In this document: in pieces, positions 11,307 through 22,556 of the stretch | Numbering within the stretch: the stretch's first letter is position 1 | Layout: every line of letters begins with the position of its first letter | Assembly: GCA_019426215.1 (NCBI GenBank) | Contig: CM033393.1 | Location: 48,176,645-48,240,644 of the forward strand | DNA: 64,000 nt | DNA from: Buddleja alternifolia | Taxonomy: Eukaryota > Streptophyta > Magnoliopsida > Lamiales > Scrophulariaceae | Direction: 5' to 3' | The notes under the pieces: model-generated | What the model was told of the DNA's origin: nothing | What the model saw: only the letters and a program-made list of their open reading frames with translations | The model's database searches: none | Made by a program: the position numbers and the translations under genes

Positions 11307-13709
11307 TAAATAATTGTGATTGTCTCAAAATATTGAATCTCTGATATGGTTAGCTAGGATGAATTTGTGCACTATATAACATAAGAATTTCTGTATAATG
11401 AAGTTTGGCATATATGCTGAAACAGACATCTTGTAGTACAATTTTTTCCTAAACATATATAAATTTAACACTTTAAAAACAGAAAATTCTGAAGTATAAA
11501 TAATAAAAAAAAGGATAAGAAAGAAACCTATTGGTCGAGTAGAAGTGAAAGCTAGAAAGTCTAATTGGTAAATTAATTTCCATAATTTCAGGAATTTTCA
11601 GGGTTTAACAATAAAAGCACTACATTAACTACTCCGTACATATATATAATATTCATCGAGAAATGAAAGAGTATGAAATGATGCTTTGACTGTGGTAGTC
11701 CAACAACAAGAGAATGTTACACATAAAATTAATTATGTCTAATAAATTATATTAGCAGAATCTTAGGAAAAATCATGAGAATAAGAGACTGATTAGCCTT
11801 TGTTTCTAGCTATTAAATGTAGATTATAATTCTGAATGCACCAATAACATGAACCGCATTAACATCCGCATCGATCAAAACAGGATCTAATTATTTTATT
11901 TTAACGATATATGTACTTATATATAAATATATATATTCAAAAAAATAAAGCGTATAAAAAAAAAGGTTGATTTTACTTTGTAGTAAACAATAGAAAAGAA
12001 GTGTTTTTGATTTATTTGAATTATTAATTTTTTGGGGTAATTATTGTTTGGATTTCTTTTAATATATCTTAAGGTCGGTAGCATGTGTTAGATGCCACAA
12101 AATCCACCTAATCACATGCTTCCCACCAATTTAAAAGGAGAGATTAAATTAATTTTGTCAATCTTTTTCTTTAATTACAAAAATTCATGGATTATTAATT
12201 GCAAAACGCATGGATTCTTGACTCTTAAGCGAGACATTGGGTGTTTTGATTATTTAAAATTAAATTAACCAGATTTAACTGGCATCATTTAATTATATAT
12301 AAAAAAAACTGGCATCATTTTCTTCTTTTTGAGTAAAATCTATAATATTGTTTTGGTGCGAATTTTTTTTAACAGTAAGAAATTTACTTAGGGAAAAAGA
12401 GAACGAAATGAAAAACAAAATGATAGAAAGAGAGAAGAGTGTGGAAAACATAAAAAGCCTCTAACAAACACAAACATGTCTCCTTTCTCCTACCACGAGG
12501 ACAGTGGCGCAGTAATTTAGTCTCTAATTTTTTATTTAAATGTCGCAAGTAGTTCAAATGAAATATCACTACAAATGTGAGTGTATTATGAGCTGACAGT
12601 GACAAACGTAAAGATAAATTTAATATAAATGAGACAAGGGTTTAATATTTCTCAACTACTAGTCACTGATAATTAGGTTTTCTTTTTTGGATAGTTATCA
12701 TTGATTTCACCCAACCCAACACATTTTAAAAAAATGTCTCCTTTGGCCTAACATTTTTCGTTTCTAATTAAAATTCCCAAATCAAATAAAGCGCAAAAGT
12801 GCATTATCGAACTATGATGAACTTATTATTATAACACTATCATCTTTTACTTATGGCCTTAATGTCCATCTTGCCATTCCTTCCAGAGAAATAATTATGT
12901 CACATCGAGGCATCATTTGATAATGTAATTAAATAACACAAATTAAATAAGTCCCGATTTATGAAAACTTTAAGAGCTAAAATAAAATTCTAAAGCTTAT
13001 GTGTCAATCAATTGGAATTGGAGAAATAATTATTGATATGATTCATGAATTTCATGGCCTACCAATCAAGTTTTGGTCATTCGTTAGTTGTCTGGGACCA
13101 ATATTAACTGTAGCAAATAGATAAATTAAGATCTTCCAATTCTCTTTTTCTTTTTTATTTACAATTAAATAAATAATTCTCCACATGTAATCCATCATTT
13201 TTCACTATTATTTTTTTCCAATCGTAATCCGTACTTTGTAGCCCACTGTTCATTACGAAACAGCGGGAAATCCACATTGTCATAAAATTAATTTCTGGTT
13301 CAATATAGTTTGAATCATAGATAATATAAAAAATGTTAGAAGAATTTATCTCGTGTTTGATCACACCAAACCAACCACAAATGGTATAATTGTCTAATTA
13401 GCCTAGTTTTGCTCTAACCCGACCCAGTCTTACATTTCTCATTTTAATATGTAATGCCATTCAATTGCCCATCCGAAAAATACAAAAATAATAGAAAATT
13501 TTATTTGAGCGATGATTTTCATATTTCTTATTATAACACTAAGCCTATTAAATTTTATTAAAAATATATATTGAAGAATTAAGGAAATTCTCAACCAACG
13601 CCATTACATTTTCTTTATATGTATATATATTACGATCATTACAAGAATGCATGGCAAATATGAGAAGTCGGTGAATCAATGTTCCTGATCTTCAAAGATA
13701 TTATGATCA
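11307..13709. other. Intergenic AT-rich DNA, nothing recognised
   Basis: No open frame with family resemblance on either strand. A string near 13410-13455 ('acccgacccagtcttac') recurs in diverged form near 54570, so part of this stretch is a dispersed repeat. It lies downstream of the PLC copy-1 stop codon and probably contains that gene's 3' UTR and polyadenylation signals. Confidence 0.5.
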
Positions 13710-16700
13710 TTACGGGGATGTACAGGTTGACCCTGGCTGCAAAAATAAAAAGAATTAATTAAATTTGCTGTCGATTTCATGCATTTTAAAGTTAAATCAT
13801 TTCATAAATAGATGCAAAAATGGATTACTATTAGCCCATGCATGATTATTTTCTAAATGGACCTCAAATAATGGCCCAATAGTAATATGGGCTTTGATAC
13901 CCTTATATGAAATGTAACGCAAAACTTTTCATTAGTAGTGTGCTATTTGGTGCTTTTTTTTATTTTTTTAAATTATAGTGTCATAGAACTCAAATTTTAG
14001 CTCAAATCCGGTTAGGTCAAATTCAAATTTCACAAGCAAAAGAATTACATATATATTTTTTTACGTGATTGATCATTCATTTTGTAAATTACAATCCAAT
14101 CAATTCATATTTGATTTCGTATGTTTTAACTTACAATGCACGAATGTACGTCGTTGCAACCACACAAGAGCTCACCATTTAAGATGTCCGTAGCTTGAAA
14201 TGTCCCCCCTCCTTCACTTCTCTGCATTAACCAAAAAAAAAAAAAAAGAGCATGATTTATTATCTTATCAAATTCCACAAACAAAAAAAAGGGGGACATA
14301 AATTGAATAACATTTATGAGAAAAATTAAAAATGGGTCATGAAAAGCTAAAAACATTTAATACTAAAAACCGTTGAACCTTATAAAAGTCGACCGCCACA
14401 AAATTTGCCCACCGATTGGCGGCGGCGCCGTGGCAGGTCGGAAGCATGCCGGCGAGGTCGCCGGAATTTTGCACACAAGCCAGTTGCTTAGCCGGAATAG
14501 ACCTGAAGTAATTCACTAGTACCAATGATTTACTCGTGTCATTAAGAGCTGACGACTCTGCCCTATTGAAACAATTCCCTGCCTTCATTCCATCATCCCC
14601 ATCTGATCAAAATTAAAGTTCATAATAAACAAAATCAAATCATTAACTAAAACTAAAAATATTAAAAATGACAAAATTAAACAGTAAGATATTGCATAAC
14701 ATGATAGTAATATAATAGTACGTACTTGACAAAATTGTTAACTTATTCTTAGCATTTATTAATTCTTAATATTCTGATGAGATGATATATTTGACCGTGT
14801 CAGAAAAGAATAATAGCAAATGTAATGAAAATAGTCCCTCTAGTTTTATCTTTATATTGCTTTGCACTTTAAAGTACCAAATGCTTCGCTAGCTTCCCTA
14901 AAATTTAATTTGTATTTCACTTTCATAATTCAAGCCATTTTCCGATGGGTTTTGGCTGAATCAGGCAGTATGTGCATCTTACATGCTAACTTTTAGAGGC
15001 AAATATGAGGTGCAAAATGCAAATGCTGCTTTTGTTGGAATTGAGGTGGACATGCTGCTTGATCCGGCCAAAACCCACCAAAAAATTGCTGGGACCAAAG
15101 TAATAAAAAGGTAAATCTATAGGAACTAATTAGTGATATTTATCCAAAAAAAATTAATTCCGTACTTATAAGACAAACTTACACTGATTTTCTACCATGT
15201 AATTCCACTGATAAGCAATTCCTTCACTACTTTCCTTGGTTTTGATAGAAGTAAACACAAGCAATCTTTGATTATTAGCGACCATGTCGCTAACCAATGG
15301 CCAATCTTGACCATTTTTAGGCATTTTTGACAATGGAAACCAATATTTCATTAATCCTGCATCTGTGAAAACTCTAGTCAATCCTTTTGGTGTTTGAACA
15401 TAGTCTTCCAAGATGATTGTCACAATTTCTGATGGATTTCCGGACAAAAAAGCTTCAATTTCCCTCAATGTGTTTATAGCTGGTTCCTATTACAAATCCA
15501 TGTTTTTATTGGGTCAAAATTAATGTAACACAATATATGATTGAAGACATTTTGAAATTAATAATAGATTACTTACGAATTTAGTATAATCGTGGCATTC
15601 GCCTCCGAAAGAATGGCACAACCATATGTCTCCTTCGAAGTCATATGTATCGAGCATCAATGCACGAACCCCATTCTACAATAAAATGATAAAATGGATA
15701 AATACGTGAAATACTGTGAGAAGTGATTTATTTGCACGAAATGTACTAATTAATTAAGAAAATTGAAATGTGGTTGATTTTTTGAATCTTGGAGGGAATA
15801 TATAAACTTACATTGAGTTGTTGAGTGACGTTATCTTCTTGATTTGTGAAGGTAATTCGTGGGTGCCCATCCTTAATAGCGAAAGCGTTATGGGTCGTTA
15901 AAAATGCATATTTGTTGAATGGTAGAGTATTGTTCTGTTGTCAAAAGTAATTTTGCAAGTTAAAGAGACGAGGTTGATCCTATTGCGAACCTCATACTAA
16001 TTAATAGCCATCTAAGCAAAATGTTGTGACTGTTCCAAAAACAATTAAACGAGCACGTTTATACTCAATTCAAAAAAATTTGTTTGAACTCAATTTGCTT
16101 AATATAACAATAAGTTTGACTAGTAATACAAAAATTCGTTCCAACCTAGTTTGTTTAGCAATCAAACCAAACATAAACACAATTTAGCTCCATAAAAATT
16201 TAGACAAATTAAACTTGAACAGTATCTTATTTTACTCTACTTGGTTCATGTGAAGTACTACTATGATTGTCTTTTGATATTCACACTAATTTGTCACGTT
16301 AGTTATTTAACTATGTTTAAAGTACAAAATCTCCAAAATGACAATAATAATAATAATAATAATAATAATTACAAGAATAATAGCAGTACTAGTTAGTGTT
16401 CAATTGGTTTCTAGAGAAAACAAGTGAATTACTTTTCATAATGACGTTAAAGAAATTATTCAAGCCGACTAGTCTACAACCAAGTGAGCTATGTTATTTG
16501 GAACGGAACTTATATGCATATAACAAGTGTAATATACTTTTTTTGGAAATACAATTGAGTGTGAACGGATTGGGAGTGAATAGAATTTCCCAGAAATTAG
16601 GGCCACTGGATTAGTACAGTTCAAGGTCATTTACTCATTTTCCACCACTCGATACGAGTTGAGTATTCCTAAATTCTTCAGCCAGACCCTAAATCACAAT

Positions 16701-17319
16701 ATATGAATGGTCCAACAACTTACAGTATGGGCAAGACTCAAATTTACTGGAAATTTTCGTTCAAACCTCACACTACCAATTAACTCAATCGAGCCACACA
16801 AACTTGTCTGGGTAATTGTATGTTAGATCTAGTTCAATAGTCTATATATTGAATGTCTTTATGTAGAGACCGCACACAAGAGAAATAGATCATTGAACTT
16901 AGTCTAACATAGATTTTCCAAATATATCAATCAATACATACTTGCATAAATAGTTGCATATAGAGAGAGAGAGAGAGACCACTAATTTGAACTGATTAGT
17001 GGCGGTTGATCTAACACATCGGGAGCCATCAAGTGCTGCTCCACAAGATAAGCAATACAGTCCCACCCCGCAATCTCCATCCCTCGAACATTTATCACCC
17101 ACCTGCTTCATTCCCCATATATATACACATATCATATATACATAGAGAAATATTAAAAAACATGAAATCAAAAAAAAAAGAAAGAAGAAGAACAAAGATA
17201 TGGTTGATTAGTTAGAGAGAATTCTATACCTTGCAACTTCCATTAGAGCAGGCGGAGCCAAATTTTAACAACAGAAACGCTGTAATTATAGCAAGAATTA
17301 CTTTCACCACAGTATTCAT
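13710..17319 (-). CDS. PI-PLC X-domain phosphodiesterase, copy 1 (8 exons)
   Basis: Predicted secreted PLC-like phosphodiesterase of the plant At5g67130 type. Such proteins share the X-domain fold, but their plant substrates are poorly known. Exons (minus strand): 17230-17319, 16980-17102, 15812-15934, 15577-15675, 15183-15486, 14379-14602, 14135-14221, 13710-13736. All introns are GT-AG and all phases agree, giving 358 aa. Residues 1-24 form a signal peptide (MNTVVKVILAIITAF, then leucines). Residues 31-71 are a cysteine-rich segment (DKCSRDGDCGVGLYC). The X domain follows, with the expected catalytic His86 in FLTTHNAFA, Arg116 in GVRALMLDTY and His133 in WLCHSF. The C-terminus reads ELLCGCNDVHSCI and then PGSTCTSP. 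The start is the only ATG giving a signal peptide in frame. If the last donor is ignored, translation ends two codons after HSCI instead. No disabling change is seen, so it is probably functional. Confidence 0.88.
16342..16370. repeat. (AAT)n microsatellite in intron 2 of PLC copy 1
   Basis: About nine uninterrupted AAT units. The segmental duplication shared with 36837-40820 begins immediately to its right, at 16373, so the microsatellite marks a breakpoint. Confidence 0.85.
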
Positions 17320-17431
17320 GGCGCTGCAAATTCTATCTGAAATGCTTCTCACATGTGTGTGTGTGTGTGTGAAAATCAATTCATATTTAGCAACGCATAA
17401 AATAAAATTAATGAAAAAGGAGATTTATGGA

Positions 17432-17439
17432 ATTTTATA
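17432..17439 (-). promoter_or_regulatory. Candidate TATA box of PLC copy 1
   Basis: TATAAAAT on the minus strand, about 113 bp before the start codon. This would give a transcript start near 17405 and a 5' leader of roughly 85 nt containing a (TG)n run (17357-17371). The same string is conserved upstream of the duplicated exon 1 in block A'. Confidence 0.4.
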
Positions 17440-18817
17440 ATGGATTTTGTCTGAAGAACCGAAGCAATTATTATATGGTAATTAAGTAGAACAACGAATG
17501 GACGGAAATTGCTATTTCATAAAAGTAAAAAGACATACAAAACGTCACATATGGTTTAGGGGAAAATGTCAAATAAATACGGTTGAGAGAGTACGTTTTT
17601 TTGGTAGGAAAAACCAAATGAAAATTAATGCCACTCCGACTTTAGGCATAAAAACTAAAAGCATGCTAAAAATTCTATTATTTGAATTTCCAACTTATTT
17701 AGGACGGTCCGAATGGATATAGGTAGTTGACGTTAAAGTATGTAGACAACATGTGTAGGGATTTGAATTTATAACAAACGAGATAGATAAAGTCGTTATT
17801 CGGCGTTGTTTCATGGCTAATCATGTGCGCCTTTTGCGGACGGGGCCTGTATTTAGGATTCGGGGGCGAATAAAAAAAATAAAAAAAAGGTCAAAACTTG
17901 ATATTTTTAAATTTTGAGGGAGACACAATTTCACATTTCAAACGCTTATAGGCCAAAAAAATAATTTTTCAAAGTTGAGTGAGACAACTGCCCCTAGGTA
18001 CATTTTCGCATGATCTGTTTAGTGCAGCGAAGATCTAATAACAAATGACTTTTCTATTTCGCACGTTTTATTTTCGTAATCTTTAATGAAATTCTATAAC
18101 TATTTAGTCTATAATCGAAGCTGGTCAAGATATATCATATAGTTGTTTTAGAATTTGAAATATGATTTGTATAGTCTGTTTACTGACATTGCTGTACATA
18201 TTATTGTATTCGTACATAATTTGTATATTCTCATAATTGATTATAGTAACTGTACCACAATTCACATCACACGAGATCTTTTGTTGCAAAATTGTGTTAC
18301 ATATCATGCTTGTCTGACAAGTGTATATAATTCATATTAAATTTATAATCAAGGGAATTTTTAAAACACATGTCATTCATATGTGAAGTGCAATAGAAGA
18401 TTACAACAACATTTGTAATAGAAGATTTGAACTGTTCTCCCGTACAAGTCAAATTATCGACCATATATCATATCTATTATCTTTAATCTAGAGTACTGTA
18501 CATGATAAACGTCTTAGAAGCCAAGAGACATAAGTTCACCTGTTCAAGTTGCTGACGAGCCATAATTTCAAGAGACATATAAACTTCTAAAGAGCATTCT
18601 AAATAGCGATTAAATTAATTGCTCGAATAAAATTAAATAGAGAATCTATACAAAGGAGAACAACGTAAATCGGAATTTAAATCCTTATTTATTCCAAAAA
18701 AATAACATAAAGAAGATATTATTAAATATTAATCAAGTGAAATTCTCATAGCGTTACATCAATGAATCGCAAATATGTGCCAATCATTCCTTTCTTATCA
18801 TCAGGAATAAAGGCTCC

Positions 18818-19816
18818 TCACTTGGATCCTCTCTGCAAATGTTCAAACTTCCGCATTTCAGCTTGTTTACATGAAAAGTTGAAAAAATATTCTTCATATA
18901 AAAAAGAGCTATTATTTAAGAAAAATGTGAAAACTAGTGACTAAAATGTATCTACCATTACCAATAATAATTAGCCTACTCCAGGCATGGCCAGGCCCAA
19001 GTTGTATATCACAGATTGAATGAATTACTATTGTTATATGATTGGTTATTCATTTTATGATACACTTGGATATGGGCATGCATACTATCACTTACAGCAC
19101 ATTGATGTATGTCCTTGCGCCCACACAATAGTTCTCCATTTAAACTGTCTACAGCTTCAAATGTTCCTCCTCTCTCGCTCCTCTTAAATATTTACCAATC
19201 AAAAATATATTACTACACAAAATTGCCAAGAAATTGAAAACAATTCAATTAAAAACACACACACACACAAAAAATAAAAAAAAAGAAGTATAGTAGTATA
19301 TGTATATATAAATTTGTTAAATTTATGTGTAATTTAGATTTACCTTGTAAAAATCGACTGCGACGAAATTTGGCCAGCGTTCACCGGCGGCATTGTGGCA
19401 AGTTTGGAGAATGTTGATTAGGTCTTGAGAGTTGTGTACACATGCAAGTTGTTTGCTTGGAAGAGATCCAAAATAATTTACCAGGACCAAGGATTTGCTT
19501 TTATTATTAAGAGCTGATGATTCTTCCCTATTCACACAACTTCTTGCTATCATCCCATCATTTCCATCTGATCATAAACATTGATTTGTAAATTTACATA
19601 TAAAAAAATAATTAAGTGAAATCAAATAATAAATTAGGGAAGAAAACATGTAACACTATAAAATAACAATAGTTTATATTTAGAGGGCCGAAGTCATTTC
19701 TAGGAGCTGTTTCTGGTTAGGCAAAGGCAACAATATCCATGAACCCCAAACCTAATGGGATTAACATAGGTGATTATATTGGAAATTGGAATTTGGAGAC
19801 CAGTGACTTCCGAAGA

Positions 19817-19863
<47 letters not shown>

Positions 19864-19900
19864 TTAAGCTTTTATGAGCTAGAGTAGCGATGTTGGCACG

Positions 19901-19935
<35 letters not shown>

Positions 19936-19972
19936 TTAAGCTTTTATGAGCTAGAGTAGCGATGTTGGCACG

Positions 19973-20017
<45 letters not shown>

Positions 20018-20054
20018 TTAAGCTTTTATGAGCTAGAGTAGCGATGTTGGCACG

Positions 20055-20089
<35 letters not shown>

Positions 20090-20503
20090 TTAAGCTTTTA
20101 TGAGCTAGAGTAGCGATGTTGGCACGTCTGATAGTGTCGATTGTAAACTGACCCGCTTGCATCATGTGATTAATTAGGTCCGATCATTAAACGGGCCGTA
20201 AAGACTATTTATGACATTTCAATTTTGTAATATAATTTGTTCCGGGGTGACATCTTACATTGATTTTCAACAACATAGTTCCATTGGTAAGCAATTCCTT
20301 CACTTTTTTCTTTTGATTCCATAGAAGTAAACACAAGTAGCCTAAAGTTTCTTACAACCATGTCCTGAACCAAAGGCCAATTTTGACCATTTCTGGGCAT
20401 TTGTGATATTGGATACCAGTAATTCATTAATCCAGCTTCTCTGAACACTTTGCTCAACCCATTTGGTGTCTGAACGTAGTCTTCCAAAAACAACGTCACA
20501 ATT
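18818..20503 (-). pseudogene. PI-PLC X-domain gene, copy 2, 5'-truncated
   Basis: Retained exons on the minus strand: part of exon 5 (20259-20503), exon 6 (19344-19567), exon 7 (19096-19182) and a short last exon (18818-18832, coding RGSK then stop). Exon 6 and 7 lengths (224 and 87 nt) and phases equal those of the intact copies. Exons 1-4 and the first third of exon 5 are gone: similarity stops in the IVTLFLEDYV coding region at 20503, where an inverted copy of the same exon begins. With them the signal peptide and both catalytic histidines are lost. Exon 7 reads RSERGGTF where both intact copies have RSEGGGTF. The remaining frame is otherwise open, so truncation was recent. It cannot make an active enzyme but could be transcribed. 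Confidence 0.85.
19820..20132. repeat. Four-unit VNTR: AT run plus 46-bp unique core
   Basis: Four cores beginning 'aggttaagctttta' start at 19861, 19933, 20015 and 20087, each preceded by an (AT)n run and ending 'gcacgtctgat'. Spacing is 72, 82 and 72 bp. The duplicate block at about 40382-40459 has a single core, so the array expanded after the segmental duplication. It lies in intron 5 of PLC copy 2. Confidence 0.9.
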
Positions 20504-20652
20504 ACTGGAAGACTATGTTCAGACATCAATTGGGTTGAGCAAAGTGTTCAGAGAAGCTGGATTAATGAATTACTGGTATCCAATATCGCAAATGCCCAAA
20601 AATGGTCAAAATTGGCCTTTGGTTTAGGATATGGTTGTACGAAACTTCAGGC
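20340..20652. repeat. 146-bp inverted repeat of PLC exon 5, 21-nt spacer
   Basis: The left arm 20340-20485 is minus-strand exon 5 of copy 2. The right arm 20507-20652 is the same exon segment on the plus strand, with about nine mismatches over 146 bp. The spacer is 20486-20506. A transcript across it in either direction would fold into a long hairpin matching the PLC-X family. The right arm abuts chromovirus reverse transcriptase sequence at 20653. The left arm matches its relatives slightly better, so the right arm is the rearranged copy. Confidence 0.93.
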
Positions 20653-22556
20653 ATCCTTGTGTATAGTCAACCCGTGGAAGCTCATTTGGGGCATTTGGAA
20701 CAAGTCTTGTCAATTTTGCACCAAAATAAATTTCGTGCGAATTTAAAGAAGTGTGCATTCGGGTGTGACAAAGTGGATTATCTGGGCCACGTGATTTCGG
20801 CAAACAGGGTGGAAATGGATCCGGAGAAAATTTGAGCCGTTGTTGAATGGCCACGACCTGGTTCAGTGAGGGCAGTCCGCGGGTTCCTTGGTTTAACAGG
20901 ATATTATCGACGTTTTGTTTAGGGACACGGGTTGATCGCACATCCGTTAACCCAATTGTTAAAGAAAGACGCACCATCCAAGTTTGAGTGGACCCTAGAA
21001 GCAGATCGTGCATTTTAGAAACTGAAAGTGGCACTCACGACTGCCCCTGTACTTGCAATGCTAGATTTCACAAAGTCATTTATCATAGAGTGTGACGCCT
21101 CGGGAACGGGATTAGGGGCCGTTCTTATGCAAGACAAACGGCCTATTGCTTATTTCAGTAAAGTATTGGCGGATCGGACTCTTACGAAATCAGCATACGA
21201 ACGAGAAATGATGGGGTTAGTGTTTTCAATCGAGCACTGGAGGCCTTATCTAATTGGACGGCGATTTACAATTCGGACCGATCATAACAGCCTCAAGCAT
21301 TTATTATCGCAGCGTATCGTCACACCCTCGCAGCAGGTTTGGGTCGCAAAATTACTTGGATATGACTTCGAAATTGTGTATAAGACGGGCAAGACTAACA
21401 ATGCAGCCGACGCTTTATCACGTCGGGAGACCGATGGGACATTCACGGCCATGAGTGGGCTGATGTGGCCAGAAATGCATGTAGTAGTTGAAGAACAAAG
21501 GCACGACCCTTTTGTGAAACAAATAGCCGAGGATATTCGCCGAAGATCCGATAGTCGACCGGGGTTTTCTTTGGAGAATGATCGGGTATTCTATAAGGGA
21601 CGTTTGGTGCTTCCCGAGACGTCTGAATGGATTAAAAAGCTATTGTTCGAGTTTCATGATACACCCAAAGGGGGACACGCCGGAGCTTTTCGCACATATA
21701 GACGATTGGCAGGAAATGTGTATTGGCGAGGGATGATGAAAACCGTGCAACAATATGTCGCGAATTGCCTCGTATGTCAAAAGTCAAAGTATGAGGCCAT
21801 GTCACCCACCGGGTTATTGCAACCGCTCCCTATACCCGAGGTAATTTGGAATGATTTGTCAATGGATTTCAGTACGTGTCTTCTCAAATCCCAAGGTTTT
21901 CCTTGCATCATGGTGGTGGTGAATAGACTATCGAAATATGGTCATTTTGTGGCGTTAAAGAGTGGATTCACCGCAAGATCTGTGGCTGACTTGTTCATGA
22001 GAGAAATAGTTAGATTGCATGGCATTCCGCGTACTATTGTCACCGATCGCGACCCCGTGTTTGTAAGTTTTTTTGGAGAGAGTTGTTTAAGTTACAAGGC
22101 ACGAAGCTGAAATTCAGCTCCGCGTATCACCCGGAGACGAACAGACAAATGGAAGTTTTGAATCGCACTTTAGAGACTTATCTACGTTGTTTCTCGTCAG
22201 AACAACCACGCAAATGGACGGGATGTTTAGCTTGGGCCGAATTTTCATATAACACTTCGTTCCAGACATCGGCGCGCACGACACCATTTGAGATTGTGTA
22301 TGGGAGACCTCCACCCACTATTCTGCGGTTTTTACCCGGCGAGTGCAAAGCACAAGCAGTAGCCGAAGTGTTGAGGGATCGAGATGACATTATTCGGCAA
22401 TTACGATCCAATTTGTTACGGGCGACGTACTATGCAAATAAGCATCGTTGAGACGTCGTGTTCGAAGTAGGTGATAGTGTGTTTCTCAAAGTCAAACCCC
22501 ATCAACAAACAACATTAGCTGCTCGCAGTTATAATAAGTTGTCGGCAAAATATTAT
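20653..22556 (+). pseudogene. Ty3/gypsy chromovirus pol, 5'-truncated, interrupted
   Basis: Order: end of reverse transcriptase (starts at ILVYSQ, just after where the catalytic DD of the YxDD box would be; then HLEQVLSILHQNKF and DYLGHVIS), RNase H (IIECDASGTGLGAVL; FTIRTDHNSLKHLL) and integrase (zinc-binding H/H/C/C segment with GGHAGAF and CLVCQKSK; core Asp residues in LSMDF and IVTDRD; Glu in MEVLNRTLE). Gag, protease, most of the reverse transcriptase and the 5' LTR are missing. Inactivating changes: in-frame stops near 20833, 20921 and 21017, a one-base frameshift in a T run near 22070, and a stop at 22449. Several stops fit C-to-T change at CGA or CAG codons. The frame stops at AKYY, where the nested element enters, and continues at 29348. 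Confidence 0.9.

Larger units (their letters stand above)
16373..20503. repeat. Segmental duplication block A
   Basis: Nearly identical, in direct orientation, to 36837-40820. It spans intron 2, exon 2, exon 1 and the 5' flank of PLC copy 1, the intergenic stretch 17.4-18.8 kb and the 3' part of PLC copy 2. Intergenic 17440-18800 has no supported gene: the open frames at 17498, 18155 and 18762 are conserved only because the block is duplicated. The main length difference is the AT-rich repeat array at 19820-20132. Confidence 0.9.

Noticed and set aside
17498..18944. Plus-strand frames conserved at 37969-39495, considered as conserved small genes
   Set aside because: They are conserved only because the whole block is a recent segmental copy, and non-coding neighbours are equally similar.
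22114..22411. Minus-strand frames over the integrase region
   Set aside because: They are antisense shadows of the chromovirus integrase, whose motifs read on the plus strand.
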